Shown: positions 1-9,002 of the stretch, piece after piece
How positions within the stretch are numbered: the first letter of the stretch is position 1
Layout of the letters: each line of letters starts with the position of its first letter
Origin: Tunturiibacter gelidiferens
GTDB taxonomy: Bacteria; Acidobacteriota; Terriglobia; Terriglobales; Acidobacteriaceae
Length of the DNA stretch: 64,000 bases
Direction: 5' to 3'
Assembly: GCF_013410115.1 (NCBI RefSeq)
Contig: NZ_JACCCV010000001.1
Location: 558,001 to 622,000, forward strand
Notes under the pieces: generated by a model
What the model was told of the DNA's origin: nothing
The model's input: the letters and a program-made list of their open reading frames with translations, nothing else
Database searches by the model: none
Translations under genes and position numbers: made by a program

Positions 1-821
1 GCGTAGCCCAGTTGCAGGACTCCCTCGAGCGCTGGCGTTGGCTCCCCGAGCCCTACCTGCACGCCCGCCTGATGGTGAACCTGCCGGAGTTCGTTCTGCG
101 CGGCTATGACCCCGACCACAAGCTCGACTTCACCATGCGCGTCGTCGTAGGCAAAGTAATGGGCCAGCACGAAACCCCTGTCTTCACACACATGATGAAG
201 TACCTCGTCTTCCGCCCCTACTGGAGCGTTCCGGTCGACATCGCCCGCAAGGAGCTGGTACCGCACATCGAATCCAACCACGGCTATCTCACCAGCAAGA
301 ACTTCGAGGTCACCAACAACAAGGGCGTCATTCAAACCGACTACACCGCCCACCAGGTGGCGCAAGGAGCCGTGATGGTGCGCGAAAAGCCCGGCCCCAA
401 GAACTCGCTCGGTCTGGTCAAGTTCATCTTCCCCAACCAGTACGACATCTACCTCCACTCCACGCCGGCCGTCTCGCTCTTCGAGCAGACTCGCCGCGAC
501 TTCAGCCACGGATGCATCCGCGTCCAGAAACCTGCCGACCTCGCCGCCTGGGTCCTCCAGGGCCAGGGTGACTGGGATCTCGACAAGGTGAACGAAGCCA
601 TGAACAGCGGCCCGGACAACAAAACCGTCAGCCTCAAAACTCCTCTGCCCATCGTCATCTTCTATCTCACCGCCATCGTCGAAGACGGCGGCGAAGTCCA
701 CTTCTTCGACGACATCTACGGCTACGACTCAGAGATGCAGAAGGTCTTCTCCAAAGGGCCGCCCTATCCGATCAAGCCTGAACCCATCGTGCCCAAAACC
801 AAGGAGGGCGACACGGTCTAG
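1..821 (+). CDS. L,D-transpeptidase, YcbB-like (5' truncated)
   Basis: The reading frame is open from the first bases of the window, so the N-terminus lies outside it. The visible part starts with the LERWRWLP stretch typical of the scaffold before the catalytic domain in YcbB/LdtD-type enzymes. It carries the YkuD catalytic motif FSHGCIRVQ, whose Cys is the nucleophile, followed by a lysine/proline-rich tail. The family cross-links peptidoglycan (3-3 links) in the periplasm. The first in-frame start-like codon is TTG at 12, but I do not take it as the real start because homology extends upstream of it. The next gene begins 40 bp downstream on the same strand. Confidence 0.9.
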   Translation, partial: VAQLQDSLERWRWLPEPYLHARLMVNLPEFVLRGYDPDHKLDFTMRVVVGKVMGQHETPVFTHMMKYLVFRPYWSVPVDIARKELVPHIESNHGYLTSKNFEVTNNKGVIQTDYTAHQVAQGAVMVREKPGPKNSLGLVKFIFPNQYDIYLHSTPAVSLFEQTRRDFSHGCIRVQKPADLAAWVLQGQGDWDLDKVNEAMNSGPDNKTVSLKTPLPIVIFYLTAIVEDGGEVHFFDDIYGYDSEMQKVFSKGPPYPIKPEPIVPKTKEGDTV

Positions 822-861
822 CGCCGTGTAAACTGCTGTCCTGAAAACAGGGAGAGAACGC

Positions 862-1497
862 ATGCCAGCGGCAAACTTCAACGCCAGAGTAGACATGTAC
901 ATCGCGAAGTCCAAACCCTTCGCGCAACCAATCCTCGAGCATCTCCGCGAGCTCATTCATAAAAGCTGTCCACGCGTCGAAGAGACCATCAAGTGGAGCA
1001 TGCCGTTCTTCGAGTACGGCGGCGTCATCCTCGGCAACATGGCAGCATTCAAAGAGCATTGCAGCTTCGGTTTCTGGGGCAAAGAGATCGGCGCCGTGTT
1101 GACCGAGGCCGGCATCGTCCAGCGCGGCGGCATGGGCACGCTCGGCCGCATCACCAGCATCAAAGACCTCCCCTCCGACAAACAGATGCTCTCCCTCATC
1201 CGGCAGGCCACAGCCTTCATCGACCGCGGCGAGTACACCAGCCCCATGGCAGCCAGGGGCAAAGTCGTAAAAGCTCCAAAGCCCGCAGTCGAAACACCCG
1301 AGGAGCTCACCGCCGCCTTGAAGAAGAACAAGAAAGCCGCCTCAGTCTTCGCCGCCTTCAGCCCAAGCTGCAAGCGCGAGTACACCGACTGGATCGCCGA
1401 CGCCAAGCGTCCCGAGACACGCGAAAAGCGCGTCGCAACCGCAGTCGAATGGATCGCCGAAGGGAAGCAGCGCAACTGGAAGTATCAGAACTGCTAA
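862..1497 (+). CDS. YdeI/OmdA-family protein with N-terminal DUF1801-like domain
   Basis: A 211-residue soluble protein. The N-terminal half (about 15-125) resembles DUF1801, with PRVEETIKWSMPFFEY and a Gly-rich turn before GTLGRITSIKDLPS. The C-terminal third (about 145-211) is the YdeI/OmdA helical module (PEELTAALKKNKKA ... YTDWIADAKRPETREKR). The biochemical role of the family is poorly defined; in other bacteria YdeI-type proteins are linked to stress and antimicrobial-peptide tolerance. A purine-rich Shine-Dalgarno (GGGAGAG) lies about 6 bp before the ATG. It has no signal peptide. Confidence 0.85.
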   Translation: MPAANFNARVDMYIAKSKPFAQPILEHLRELIHKSCPRVEETIKWSMPFFEYGGVILGNMAAFKEHCSFGFWGKEIGAVLTEAGIVQRGGMGTLGRITSIKDLPSDKQMLSLIRQATAFIDRGEYTSPMAARGKVVKAPKPAVETPEELTAALKKNKKAASVFAAFSPSCKREYTDWIADAKRPETREKRVATAVEWIAEGKQRNWKYQNC

Positions 1498-1611
1498 GGA
1501 CCTTCGCACAAAGATTCGCCTCATCGCCTGCGATCACCGCCGCACCGAACGCTCTTTCATTCACGAAAATTTTCAGGGTGTATTCTTCCACGACGCTATA
1601 GACTTGCAGCG

Positions 1612-2769
1612 ATGTCTTCTCTGCCCAGGCCAGCAATCACGAACGAGGATCGAGTGCACCCCGCTGTTCCGAGAAGCGCATCCCTCGACCCCGCTCTCTT
1701 CCGGCGAAGACTGATGAGCTGGTACCGGACCCACGCACGCGAGCTTCCATGGCGCCACGTCAGCGATCCTTATCGGACTTGGCTCTCCGAGGTCATGCTG
1801 CAGCAGACGCGTGTAGCCGCTGTCATCGATCACTATAAGAGCTTTCTCCGGCGTTTCCCTACTATCCTTGCTCTCGCGCTCGCGCCTGAGGCCGAAGTTC
1901 TCGCCATGTGGTCGGGCCTCGGCTACTACCGTCGTGCGCGCATGCTGCACAAGGCCGCGCAGTTTCTCACCGAGGAGCGCGGCGGCATCCTGCCCAACAC
2001 TGCCGCGGAGCTGCGCACCCTACCTGGCATCGGCGAGTACACCAGCGCCGCCATCGCCAGCATCGCCTTCGGAGAAAGTATCGCTGTCGTCGACGGAAAC
2101 GTGGAGCGAGTGTTGTTGCGCCTCACCGGACGGCCAGAGCAAAGAGACGCCGCCGGTCGAGCCTTCGTCCAGAAACAGGCGTCTGCCCTTGTACCAAACC
2201 GGCGCATCGGCGAACAAACCAACGCCGCCGGCGATCACAACCAGGCCATGATGGAACTCGGCGCGACCATCTGTCTGCCCAAGGCTCCCCTCTGTCTCAA
2301 TTGCCCTGTGTACGCAATGTGCAAAACTCGCGGCGAACACCTCACGCCGCCGCGTGTCGCGCAGCTCAGCCGCCCCGCCGCGTACCTGCTCAGTCTGCGA
2401 AAGCGCGGCACCCTCACCGAAGTTCTCCTGCAGCTTCGCGCCGAAGACGCCAGCCTGATGCCGAACATGTACGAGCTGCCACCGCTGCCGCAGGACGCAA
2501 TCCAGGGCCGAGAACCCATGCTGCGTGTCCGGCACTCCATCACAACCACGAACTATTACGTGCAGGTGTACGCTGCCAGCGGACCGCAGGACCGTGGATT
2601 GCGCCGGGCTGTTCCGGCTGCAAAGAGTGATCTGCACTGGGTCCTGACCAGCAGGCTGAACTCAAAGCCCTTGACTGGGTTGACGCGCAAAGTCCTTCAG
2701 CGTCTCGACGTCATGAAAGTAAATCTACCGAAGCTGCCGGGAGTGAAAACCTTCTCGCCCCCACGCTGA
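1612..2769 (+). CDS. mutY: A/G-specific adenine DNA glycosylase MutY
   Basis: MutY removes adenine mispaired with 8-oxoguanine in base-excision repair. The 385-residue protein has the HhH-GPD core: LPWRHVSDPYRTWLSEVMLQ with the catalytic Glu at 60, the GLGYYRRARML helix, the hairpin LPGIGEYTSAAIAS, and the catalytic Asp in VVDGNVERV. The iron-sulfur loop has the canonical C-x6-C-x2-C-x5-C spacing (CLPKAPLCLNCPVYAMC). The C-terminal region from about 245 is the NUDIX-like 8-oxoG recognition domain. About 25 extra residues precede the fold. No strong ribosome binding site is visible before the ATG, so the start is less certain than the gene. Confidence 0.95.
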   Translation: MSSLPRPAITNEDRVHPAVPRSASLDPALFRRRLMSWYRTHARELPWRHVSDPYRTWLSEVMLQQTRVAAVIDHYKSFLRRFPTILALALAPEAEVLAMWSGLGYYRRARMLHKAAQFLTEERGGILPNTAAELRTLPGIGEYTSAAIASIAFGESIAVVDGNVERVLLRLTGRPEQRDAAGRAFVQKQASALVPNRRIGEQTNAAGDHNQAMMELGATICLPKAPLCLNCPVYAMCKTRGEHLTPPRVAQLSRPAAYLLSLRKRGTLTEVLLQLRAEDASLMPNMYELPPLPQDAIQGREPMLRVRHSITTTNYYVQVYAASGPQDRGLRRAVPAAKSDLHWVLTSRLNSKPLTGLTRKVLQRLDVMKVNLPKLPGVKTFSPPR

Positions 2770-2813
2770 GAAGCCTCACTCGCAAAAGCTTTGCCGGTAT
2801 AGGGTCGTCCGAA

Positions 2814-3641
2814 CTACTGCATCTGCGAAGACATCTTCTTGGCAGCAGGAGTCTGCGGCAGAATCGAGCCCGGAATGCCGCGCACCTTCCCGTTGGTCGT
2901 ATTCGACGACCGCGTGCCACTCCCGAGCTGCAGCAACAACGGATGCTGCAACGTTACGATCACGGCTGTGGCGGCCGTCTTGCCGGTGCACATGTAGCTG
3001 TGGATCGTGTTCGCGTCGAAGTAGATCGCATCGCCCGCCCCTACATGGTGAACCGTCTCGCCATGCCGCACATCGAGTGTTCCCGAGAGCAAATAGAGAA
3101 ACTCGCACCCGACGTGCTGGTGAGCGCGCGGCGAACGGCCCTCCTTCTCCGGCAGAAACTCCGCGAAGTAAGGATCGAGTTGACGGTCGGGAACCAGGTA
3201 TCCCAGGCTCTCGAAGAAGTAGGCAGGGTCGTCGGCCCCGGTCTGCGGCAGGCGCACACGCTCATCGCGGCGATGCACCCGGAACAGGGTCTGCGGCTCC
3301 GGATCGAAAAAATAGCTGAGGTCTTTGGAGAACACCATCGAAATCCGCGCCAGGTTCCGCAGCGTCGGCACCACGCGCCCGGTCTCCAATTGCGACAGAA
3401 AGCTCGCCGACAGTCCGGTATGGCGACCCAGTTCCACCAGGCCCATCGACTTCTTCAGCCGCAGGTGCTTGATCCGTTCCCCAATGCGCTTTTCAGCGAT
3501 GAACGACTCAGCCGCCTCCCCGTCGACCTGGAGGTGCCGGACGTTTACCGCCGAATTTGCTTCGCCGCCGGGGACGAAGCTATCGGTTTGAACTGAGATC
3601 TCAGCAGTGGCAAGAGTAGGGGAAGAGATTGTTTTGCTCAT
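2814..3641 (-). CDS. XRE-family transcriptional regulator with C-terminal cupin domain
   Basis: A 275-residue DNA-binding regulator. Residues about 52-110 form an XRE helix-turn-helix (IGERIKHLRLKKSMGLVELG ... LSASFLSQLETGRVVPT). Residues about 160-235 form a cupin barrel with the His/Glu pattern HQHVGCEFLYLLSG. In this architecture the cupin senses a small ligand; the ligand here is unknown. The first 45 residues are low-complexity and probably disordered. It converges with mutY (45 bp between stops) and has no obvious operon partner, so its target genes cannot be read from context. Confidence 0.88.
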   Translation of the reverse strand: MSKTISSPTLATAEISVQTDSFVPGGEANSAVNVRHLQVDGEAAESFIAEKRIGERIKHLRLKKSMGLVELGRHTGLSASFLSQLETGRVVPTLRNLARISMVFSKDLSYFFDPEPQTLFRVHRRDERVRLPQTGADDPAYFFESLGYLVPDRQLDPYFAEFLPEKEGRSPRAHQHVGCEFLYLLSGTLDVRHGETVHHVGAGDAIYFDANTIHSYMCTGKTAATAVIVTLQHPLLLQLGSGTRSSNTTNGKVRGIPGSILPQTPAAKKMSSQMQ

Positions 3642-3876
3642 AAGATTTATTCGCTACACCAACAGACGTTGAAACCCGATCAAAAGATGTACGGATTAGC
3701 TCGCTTTTTGGATTGGATGCGAAATTTTTACCTGCATACATCCCCCTCTTCGCAAAAAGATCTTCGGCCAGAAGATTTCGCGTTCGTCATCTCGATCTCG
3801 GCGGTCTTTCCTGACCGCACCGTGCAGGTCCTGACCCCAGGTTCTCTAACTCTCTGGCCTATGATGGTCACAGACC

Positions 3877-5130
3877 ATGAAGTTTTTGCTCATCCCTTGC
3901 CATTCGCAGATCCGGCGATGGTTATCCCTCAGCGCCGTCGCGCTATCGATTGTGTTTGCTGCAGGCTGCGCCAGTCCGGGACCGCCTCATGCCCCCTCCC
4001 TCGATCTGCCCGAGGTCGTCAAGGACCTCACCGCCGAGAGGGTGGGCGACAAGGTCACTCTCCACTGGACGACCCCGGAGAAGACGACCGATCACATCGC
4101 CATCAAAGGCACAATCACCGCGGAGATCTGCCGTTTCTCTGTCTCGGCCTCCCCTGCAACTCCAGCCTGTACCGTAGTTAAGCGTCTCCCGGTACAAAGC
4201 GGATCGAGCCATGCGGAGGAGCTTCTCCCTCCAGCCATGACCGCGGATCCGGCCTCTCTCCTCGCCTACAGGGTTCAGCTCTTCAACGTCCACCAGCGCT
4301 CGGCAGGTTCTTCGTCCGAAGCCTTCGCCGCTGCCGGCGCTGCCCCTCCGCCGGTCGAGCAGCTCCGGGCGACGTCCATCCGCGAGGGCATTCAGCTCGA
4401 GTGGCAGCAGCAGAAGGACGCCGCCCCGGGGTACTCCCAGGTGCAGCTTGACCGCCATCTGGTCGCACCCGCCGCTACCGCTGCAACTCCTGCCCCGCCT
4501 AATTCAACCTCTTCCACTGCGCGGAAACCCACGCTCCGAAGCAAATCCAGAAAGACCTCCCCTCCCGCCGCGTTCGCCTCTGCAAAGCCGCAGGCGACGT
4601 CAACGACCAAGCCAGAGACTCCGGATGACGTGAAGCTGGAAACTCCCAAACGCGCCGCAGACGCAGGCGGCACGATCGACCAGACCACGCAGAAGGGCGA
4701 GAGCTACCGCTACACGGCCAGACGGGTTCGCGAGATCTCCCTTGCAGGCCACGCGCTCGAAGTTCGCAGCGAACTCTCCGCTCCGGTCGCCGTCACTATG
4801 CTCGACACCTTCCCGCCCGGCGTCCCAACCGGCCTTGAAGCAGTACCCGGAGGAGCCACCGCATCCGATCGCTCCATCGATCTTTCATGGACCCCTGACA
4901 CAGATCCCGATCTCGCCGGGTATAGTGTGTATCGACAGGAAGTTACCTCGACAGGCCAAGTTGCGGGACCAGCAACGCGCCTGAACCCATCCCCGATCGT
5001 CGGTCCTGCCTACCGCGATCAAACCGCAATCCCCGGCCATCGCTACGCCTATCGCGTTACCGCGGTCGATGCCACCGGAAACGAGAGCGCGCCGAGCGCC
5101 GACGTGCAGGAAACATTAAGGGAGCAATAA
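3877..5130 (+). CDS. Lipoprotein with fibronectin type III domains
   Basis: The N-terminus has a positively charged start, a hydrophobic stretch and a lipobox (FAAGC) with the lipidated Cys at 31, so the protein should be anchored in the periplasm or outer membrane. The first FnIII-like module follows (about 42-140). A middle region about 200-260 is rich in Pro, Ala, Ser and Lys and is probably disordered. A clear FnIII module closes the protein (about 310-412; LSWTPDTDPDLAGYSVYRQE ... YRVTAVDATGNESAPS). FnIII modules usually mediate binding, so no enzyme activity is proposed. The FAH-family gene starts 7 bp after the stop, so they are probably co-transcribed. Confidence 0.82.
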   Translation: MKFLLIPCHSQIRRWLSLSAVALSIVFAAGCASPGPPHAPSLDLPEVVKDLTAERVGDKVTLHWTTPEKTTDHIAIKGTITAEICRFSVSASPATPACTVVKRLPVQSGSSHAEELLPPAMTADPASLLAYRVQLFNVHQRSAGSSSEAFAAAGAAPPPVEQLRATSIREGIQLEWQQQKDAAPGYSQVQLDRHLVAPAATAATPAPPNSTSSTARKPTLRSKSRKTSPPAAFASAKPQATSTTKPETPDDVKLETPKRAADAGGTIDQTTQKGESYRYTARRVREISLAGHALEVRSELSAPVAVTMLDTFPPGVPTGLEAVPGGATASDRSIDLSWTPDTDPDLAGYSVYRQEVTSTGQVAGPATRLNPSPIVGPAYRDQTAIPGHRYAYRVTAVDATGNESAPSADVQETLREQ

Positions 5131-5137
5131 AAAACAA

Positions 5138-5986
5138 ATGCGTTACTGCAAGTACCTGTCGTCTGAAAACGGCACCTTTCTCCCTCGTTACGCCCTGGTA
5201 GAGAAGCGCAATGGCATCCTCTGGGCCACGCTTCCCATGCAAGCCCCGCAGGAAGACCTGACCGCCCGCATCCTCGGCGGAGTTCCCGTTCCAACCCTCG
5301 CCGTCGACTTCGAACCCACTCCCCTCGACGACCTGCATCTCCTGCCCCCGGTCACCCCCTCGAAGATTCTCTGCGTAGGCCGCAACTACCGTGACCACGC
5401 TGCCGAGCTCGGCAACGAAGTCCCCGCCGAACCCCTCCTCTTCCTCAAGCCGCCCTCCTCGCTGCTCGGCCCCAAAGGAACCATCCGCATCCCTGCGATC
5501 TCCAATCGCGTTGATTATGAAGGAGAACTAGGCATCGTCATCGGCCGTCGCTGCTACCGGATCGGCCCCGACGAAGACGTCCGCCCCTACATTCGCGGCT
5601 ACGTCTGCGTCAACGACGTCACCGCCCGCGACATCCAGAAGTCCGACAGCCAGTGGACACGCGGCAAGGGCTTCGACACCTTCTGCCCCGTCGGCCCCAT
5701 CGTCTCGGACGAGATCGACCCCGTCGGCTTCGGAGACAAGGATCCCTCGCCCGTCACCGTCACCACCCGCCTCAACGGCATCGTCAAGCAGCAGGGCAGC
5801 ACCCGCGACCTCATCTTCCCCATCGCCGACCTCCTCCGTTACATCACCGCCACCATGACCCTCGAGCCCGGCGATCTCATTCCCACAGGAACTCCCGCAG
5901 GAGTAGGAGCCGTTCAGCCCGGGGACCGCATCCAAGTGGAAATAGACAGCCTGGGCGTGCTCGAAAATCAGTTTGCCTCCAGTTAG
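5138..5986 (+). CDS. Fumarylacetoacetate hydrolase family protein
   Basis: A 282-residue FAH-superfamily enzyme. It has the short N-terminal region followed by the catalytic domain (about 75-280). Metal-binding acidic residues fit the family pattern: E128 and E130 in DYEGELGIVIG and D160 in CVNDVTARD. The loop QWTRGKGFDTFCPVGP and the terminal TGTPAGVGAVQPGD are also conserved. Members hydrolyse or decarboxylate 2-oxo/2,4-dioxo acids in aromatic or sugar-acid catabolism; the substrate cannot be told from the sequence. It sits 7 bp after a lipoprotein gene with no obvious pathway link. Confidence 0.92.
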   Translation: MRYCKYLSSENGTFLPRYALVEKRNGILWATLPMQAPQEDLTARILGGVPVPTLAVDFEPTPLDDLHLLPPVTPSKILCVGRNYRDHAAELGNEVPAEPLLFLKPPSSLLGPKGTIRIPAISNRVDYEGELGIVIGRRCYRIGPDEDVRPYIRGYVCVNDVTARDIQKSDSQWTRGKGFDTFCPVGPIVSDEIDPVGFGDKDPSPVTVTTRLNGIVKQQGSTRDLIFPIADLLRYITATMTLEPGDLIPTGTPAGVGAVQPGDRIQVEIDSLGVLENQFASS

Positions 5987-6063
5987 CATCCGCCGCGCTC
6001 TAACAGACAGCGCAATCCCTCAGAGCTTGATAAAATCTGTACCAACAGCCAAGGAGAAAGATT

Positions 6064-7062
6064 ATGGCATCGTTACTCGAACAGCTTCGCGGATACACTA
6101 CCGTCGTCTCCGATAGCGGAGACTTTAACGCCATCCAGCAGTTCCGCCCGCAGGATGCGACCACGAATCCATCTCTGATTGCCGCCGCCGCCGAGAAATC
6201 TGAATACCAGTCCGTCGTCGACGACGTGCTCAAAGCAGTGCGCAAAGAAGCAGGCCCCAACGCTTCGGACAAAGAAATCGCCGCAACCGCCTTCCGGCCT
6301 CTCGAAGTCGCCTTCGGCCTCAAGATCCTCGACATAGTCCCCGGTCGTGTCTCCACTGAGGTTGACGCCCGCCTCTCCTACGACACCCAGAAGTCCATCG
6401 ACGAGGCCCACGCCATCATCGCGCTCTATGACAAGGCCGGCATCTCACGCGACCGCGTCCTCATCAAGCTTGCCTCCACCTGGGAGGGGATCCGTGCCGC
6501 TGAAATCCTCGAGAAGGAGGGCATCCACTGCAACATGACCCTGCTCTTCGGTATTCATCAGGCCGTCGCTGCGGCCGAAGCCAAGGCCACCCTTATCTCG
6601 CCCTTCGTCGGACGCATTCTCGACTGGTACAAGAAAGACACCGGCAAGGACTATGTTGGCGCCGACGACCCCGGCGTTGAGTCCGTCACCACCATCTACA
6701 ACTACTACAAGAAATTTGGCTACAAGACTGTCGTCATGGGTGCGAGCTTCCGCAACATCGGCGAGATTACTGAACTCGCCGGCTGCGACCTTCTCACCAT
6801 CGCACCGAAGCTGCTCACCGAGCTTGAAAGCACTCAGGCCCCGCTGCCCCGCAAGCTCGATCCCGCCAAAGCACAGAGCCTGGACATCAAGAAGATCCCG
6901 ATGGACAAAGCCGCCTTCGACAAGATGCACGCCGAAGACCGCATGGCCACCGACAAGCTGAAGGAAGGCATCGACGGCTTCTCCAAGGCCATCGTCGATC
7001 TCGAAGTGATCCTCGAAAAACGTCTCAGCGAAATCGGCGAACCCGCCGCAGCAACTCGCTAA
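6064..7062 (+). CDS. tal: Transaldolase
   Basis: Transaldolase moves a dihydroxyacetone unit between sugar phosphates in the non-oxidative pentose phosphate pathway. The 332-residue protein matches the TalB type throughout: [13 protein letters not shown], the Schiff-base Lys at 135 in [34 protein letters not shown] and VVMGASFRN. It starts with an ATG placed 7 bp after AAGGAGA. A strong hairpin follows the stop, so it may be a single-gene transcript. Confidence 0.97.
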   Translation: MASLLEQLRGYTTVVSDSGDFNAIQQFRPQDATTNPSLIAAAAEKSEYQSVVDDVLKAVRKEAGPNASDKEIAATAFRPLEVAFGLKILDIVPGRVSTEVDARLSYDTQKSIDEAHAIIALYDKAGISRDRVLIKLASTWEGIRAAEILEKEGIHCNMTLLFGIHQAVAAAEAKATLISPFVGRILDWYKKDTGKDYVGADDPGVESVTTIYNYYKKFGYKTVVMGASFRNIGEITELAGCDLLTIAPKLLTELESTQAPLPRKLDPAKAQSLDIKKIPMDKAAFDKMHAEDRMATDKLKEGIDGFSKAIVDLEVILEKRLSEIGEPAAATR

Positions 7063-7088
7063 TCCTCAACAAAATCCATTGCATATCT

Positions 7089-7116
7089 CTCGGCGGCCTA
7101 TCAAAGGGCCGCCGAG
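7089..7116 (+). terminator. Hairpin after transaldolase
   Basis: A perfect 10-bp stem CTCGGCGGCC / GGCCGCCGAG (7089-7098 with 7107-7116) and an 8-nt loop, 27 bp after the tal stop. The downstream T run is broken (TTGCC, then TTTATTTTT further on), so termination strength is uncertain. Confidence 0.7.
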
Positions 7117-7189
7117 TTGCCTTAGAACGGGATTTATTTTTGGCAACCCCCCACACTTTCGTTCTGCTCTAAACAGGCAGAGGTGAAAA

Positions 7190-7591
7190 ATGCACGTTGC
7201 AAAAATTCTCGCCGCAACTACAGTTGCTGTTTTCAGCTTCGCAGTTGCAGCTCCTAAAACCCAGGCTCAGATCAGCGTCAACATTGGACCCGCTCCCAGC
7301 TGCCCATACGGCTACTATGAAGCTCCTCCCTATAACTGTGCTCCCTATGGCTACTACGGTCCCGAGTGGTTCACCAGTGGGGTCTTCATCGGTGCCGGTC
7401 CTTGGTTTCACGGCCCCGAACACTTCTATGGACACGTCGATAACCACTACCATCCCGAGCACGGATATCACGGCCCATACCCTGCCCGTGGCGAGGCCCC
7501 GCGACCCGAGTACCACGTCGATCACAATGAGAACTTCCACGGCAACGAGATGCGCGACGGCCACGGTCATGTAGGCGGCGAACACCACTAA
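7190..7591 (+). CDS. Small secreted Tyr/His/Gly/Pro-rich protein
   Basis: A 133-residue protein with a signal peptide (about 1-27, cleavage near TQAQ). The mature chain is rich in Tyr, Pro, Gly and His: first a PYGYYEAPPYNCAPYGYYGP block, then a His-rich C-terminus (HYHPEHGYHGP ... GHGHVGGEHH). It has no catalytic motif. The His-rich tail could bind metal, which is inference only. AGAGGTG lies 6-7 bp before the ATG and a textbook terminator follows, so it is a monocistronic gene. Confidence 0.8.
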   Translation: MHVAKILAATTVAVFSFAVAAPKTQAQISVNIGPAPSCPYGYYEAPPYNCAPYGYYGPEWFTSGVFIGAGPWFHGPEHFYGHVDNHYHPEHGYHGPYPARGEAPRPEYHVDHNENFHGNEMRDGHGHVGGEHH

Positions 7592-7620
7592 TTCGATTCG
7601 TCACAAAACGGTTACAAAAA

Positions 7621-7657
7621 GGGCAGAGACCGATCCAGCCAGGTCTCTGCCCTTTTT
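7621..7657 (+). terminator. Rho-independent terminator
   Basis: An 11-bp perfect stem (7621-7631 with 7642-7652, GGGCAGAGACC), 10-nt loop and TTTTT directly after, 29 bp past the stop of the small secreted protein gene. It may also help end the converging diguanylate cyclase transcript. Confidence 0.95.
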
Positions 7658-7694
7658 CGTTTCACCTCGTCACACACTCGAATAGAACCACGCC

Positions 7695-9002
7695 CTACCT
7701 CTGCGCACTCGCCACCGCAGCCATCTGCGAATCGCTCACCGCGGCCGTCAGGGGAGCCACCGCCTTGGCCGTCTGGACTCCCGGCCTTTGCTTGGATGCG
7801 TACATCCTCTGGTCTGCCACCCGCAGCAACCGGATCGAGTCGTGGGCATCCTCCGGATATACGGCCATGCCTACGCTCGCCGACAGCACCATCGGCTTGC
7901 CCTCCACCACTATCGGACGGTCCAGCGTTCTCTGCACCGTCTCCAACAGGTGATCCAGTGACTTTCCCGGTTCCACATCCGCCGCCACAATCACAAACTC
8001 ATCCCCGCCCAGCCGCGCCAGCGTATCCGACGCTCGCACGCCCCTGCGCAGAGTCGCTGAGACCTCGCGCAACACCTGGTCGCCCGCCTGGTGTCCCATC
8101 GTGTCGTTGATTCTCTTGAAGCCGTTCAGATCCAGAACGATCAGCGCCAGCCGGTTGTGCGTGCGTTCAGCGCGGTCGAGCGCCATCATCAGCCGGTCCG
8201 CAAACAGACGCCGGTTCGGCAGCCCAGTCAACTCATCATGCAGCGCCAGCCACTCGTTGCTCGAAACCTGCTCCTCCAGCATCACCAGAATCATGCCGAT
8301 CGAGATCAGCGACTTCTGCATATTCCATATGTGCGAAGCGATATCGGCATACTCGCGATACTGCACAATCCACGGATGCAGAAACAGGCACAGCGCCCAG
8401 ATCGTGAAGCCGGTTACAATCGCCAGCCTGCCGGTGCTTCCCGTCGGCAGCCGCCGCTGGAAGTTCACCGCCGCGGTTGCGTATACGCAACACAGGCTCC
8501 AATACACTGCCGACCTGTAGTCGGAGATGTGGATCAGATAGCCCATCGCCATCCACCCGCACACATGCAGCACCGCCGCAACCCAGCTGCGGCGAAGATA
8601 CAGCGAGGTCGAAACGCCAATCACCATACCTGCGGCCATGCACGGGAAAAAGACAATCCCCCGGTTAAGGTGCAACCCATAGACCGTGCACAACGCCAGC
8701 AGTGGCAGCGAATTCAGCGAGAGATAAAGCAGACGCGAAGCCTTGGAGACAGGGTAAACTCCCGACGCCCACACAAAGATCATGCCCGTCAGCAGGTAGC
8801 AGTCCATCACGATCACATGCAGAATCTTCTGCGGCGGTCCATTCGCTGCGTAAAACGTATGCGCAGCCGCTTCCACCAGCGTAAAGAAAAGGCCCAGCAG
8901 CCACAGATCGGCTCGCTCCTGAGGATGCCGTTTTCGCAGCAGCATCAGGATCACAATCAGGATCATCAACGCCAGAAGATCGGGAAGAAACGCAAAGTTC
9001 AT
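7695..9002 (-). CDS. Membrane-bound diguanylate cyclase (GGDEF)
   Basis: About 435 residues. The N-terminal half contains roughly eight hydrophobic segments forming a membrane sensor region with no domain I recognise. The C-terminal 170 residues are a full GGDEF domain: LTGLPNRRLFADRL, DLNGFKRINDTMGHQAGD and the intact GGDEF active site, so c-di-GMP synthesis is expected. An RxxD inhibitory site (RASD) lies five residues before GGDEF, so product inhibition is likely. The frame extends to a TTG at 9041 and an ATG at 9017. I prefer the ATG at 9002 (MNFAFLPDLLALM) because the membrane segment begins there, but no ribosome binding site decides it. Confidence 0.88.
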   Translation of the reverse strand: MNFAFLPDLLALMILIVILMLLRKRHPQERADLWLLGLFFTLVEAAAHTFYAANGPPQKILHVIVMDCYLLTGMIFVWASGVYPVSKASRLLYLSLNSLPLLALCTVYGLHLNRGIVFFPCMAAGMVIGVSTSLYLRRSWVAAVLHVCGWMAMGYLIHISDYRSAVYWSLCCVYATAAVNFQRRLPTGSTGRLAIVTGFTIWALCLFLHPWIVQYREYADIASHIWNMQKSLISIGMILVMLEEQVSSNEWLALHDELTGLPNRRLFADRLMMALDRAERTHNRLALIVLDLNGFKRINDTMGHQAGDQVLREVSATLRRGVRASDTLARLGGDEFVIVAADVEPGKSLDHLLETVQRTLDRPIVVEGKPMVLSASVGMAVYPEDAHDSIRLLRVADQRMYASKQRPGVQTAKAVAPLTAAVSDSQMAAVASAQR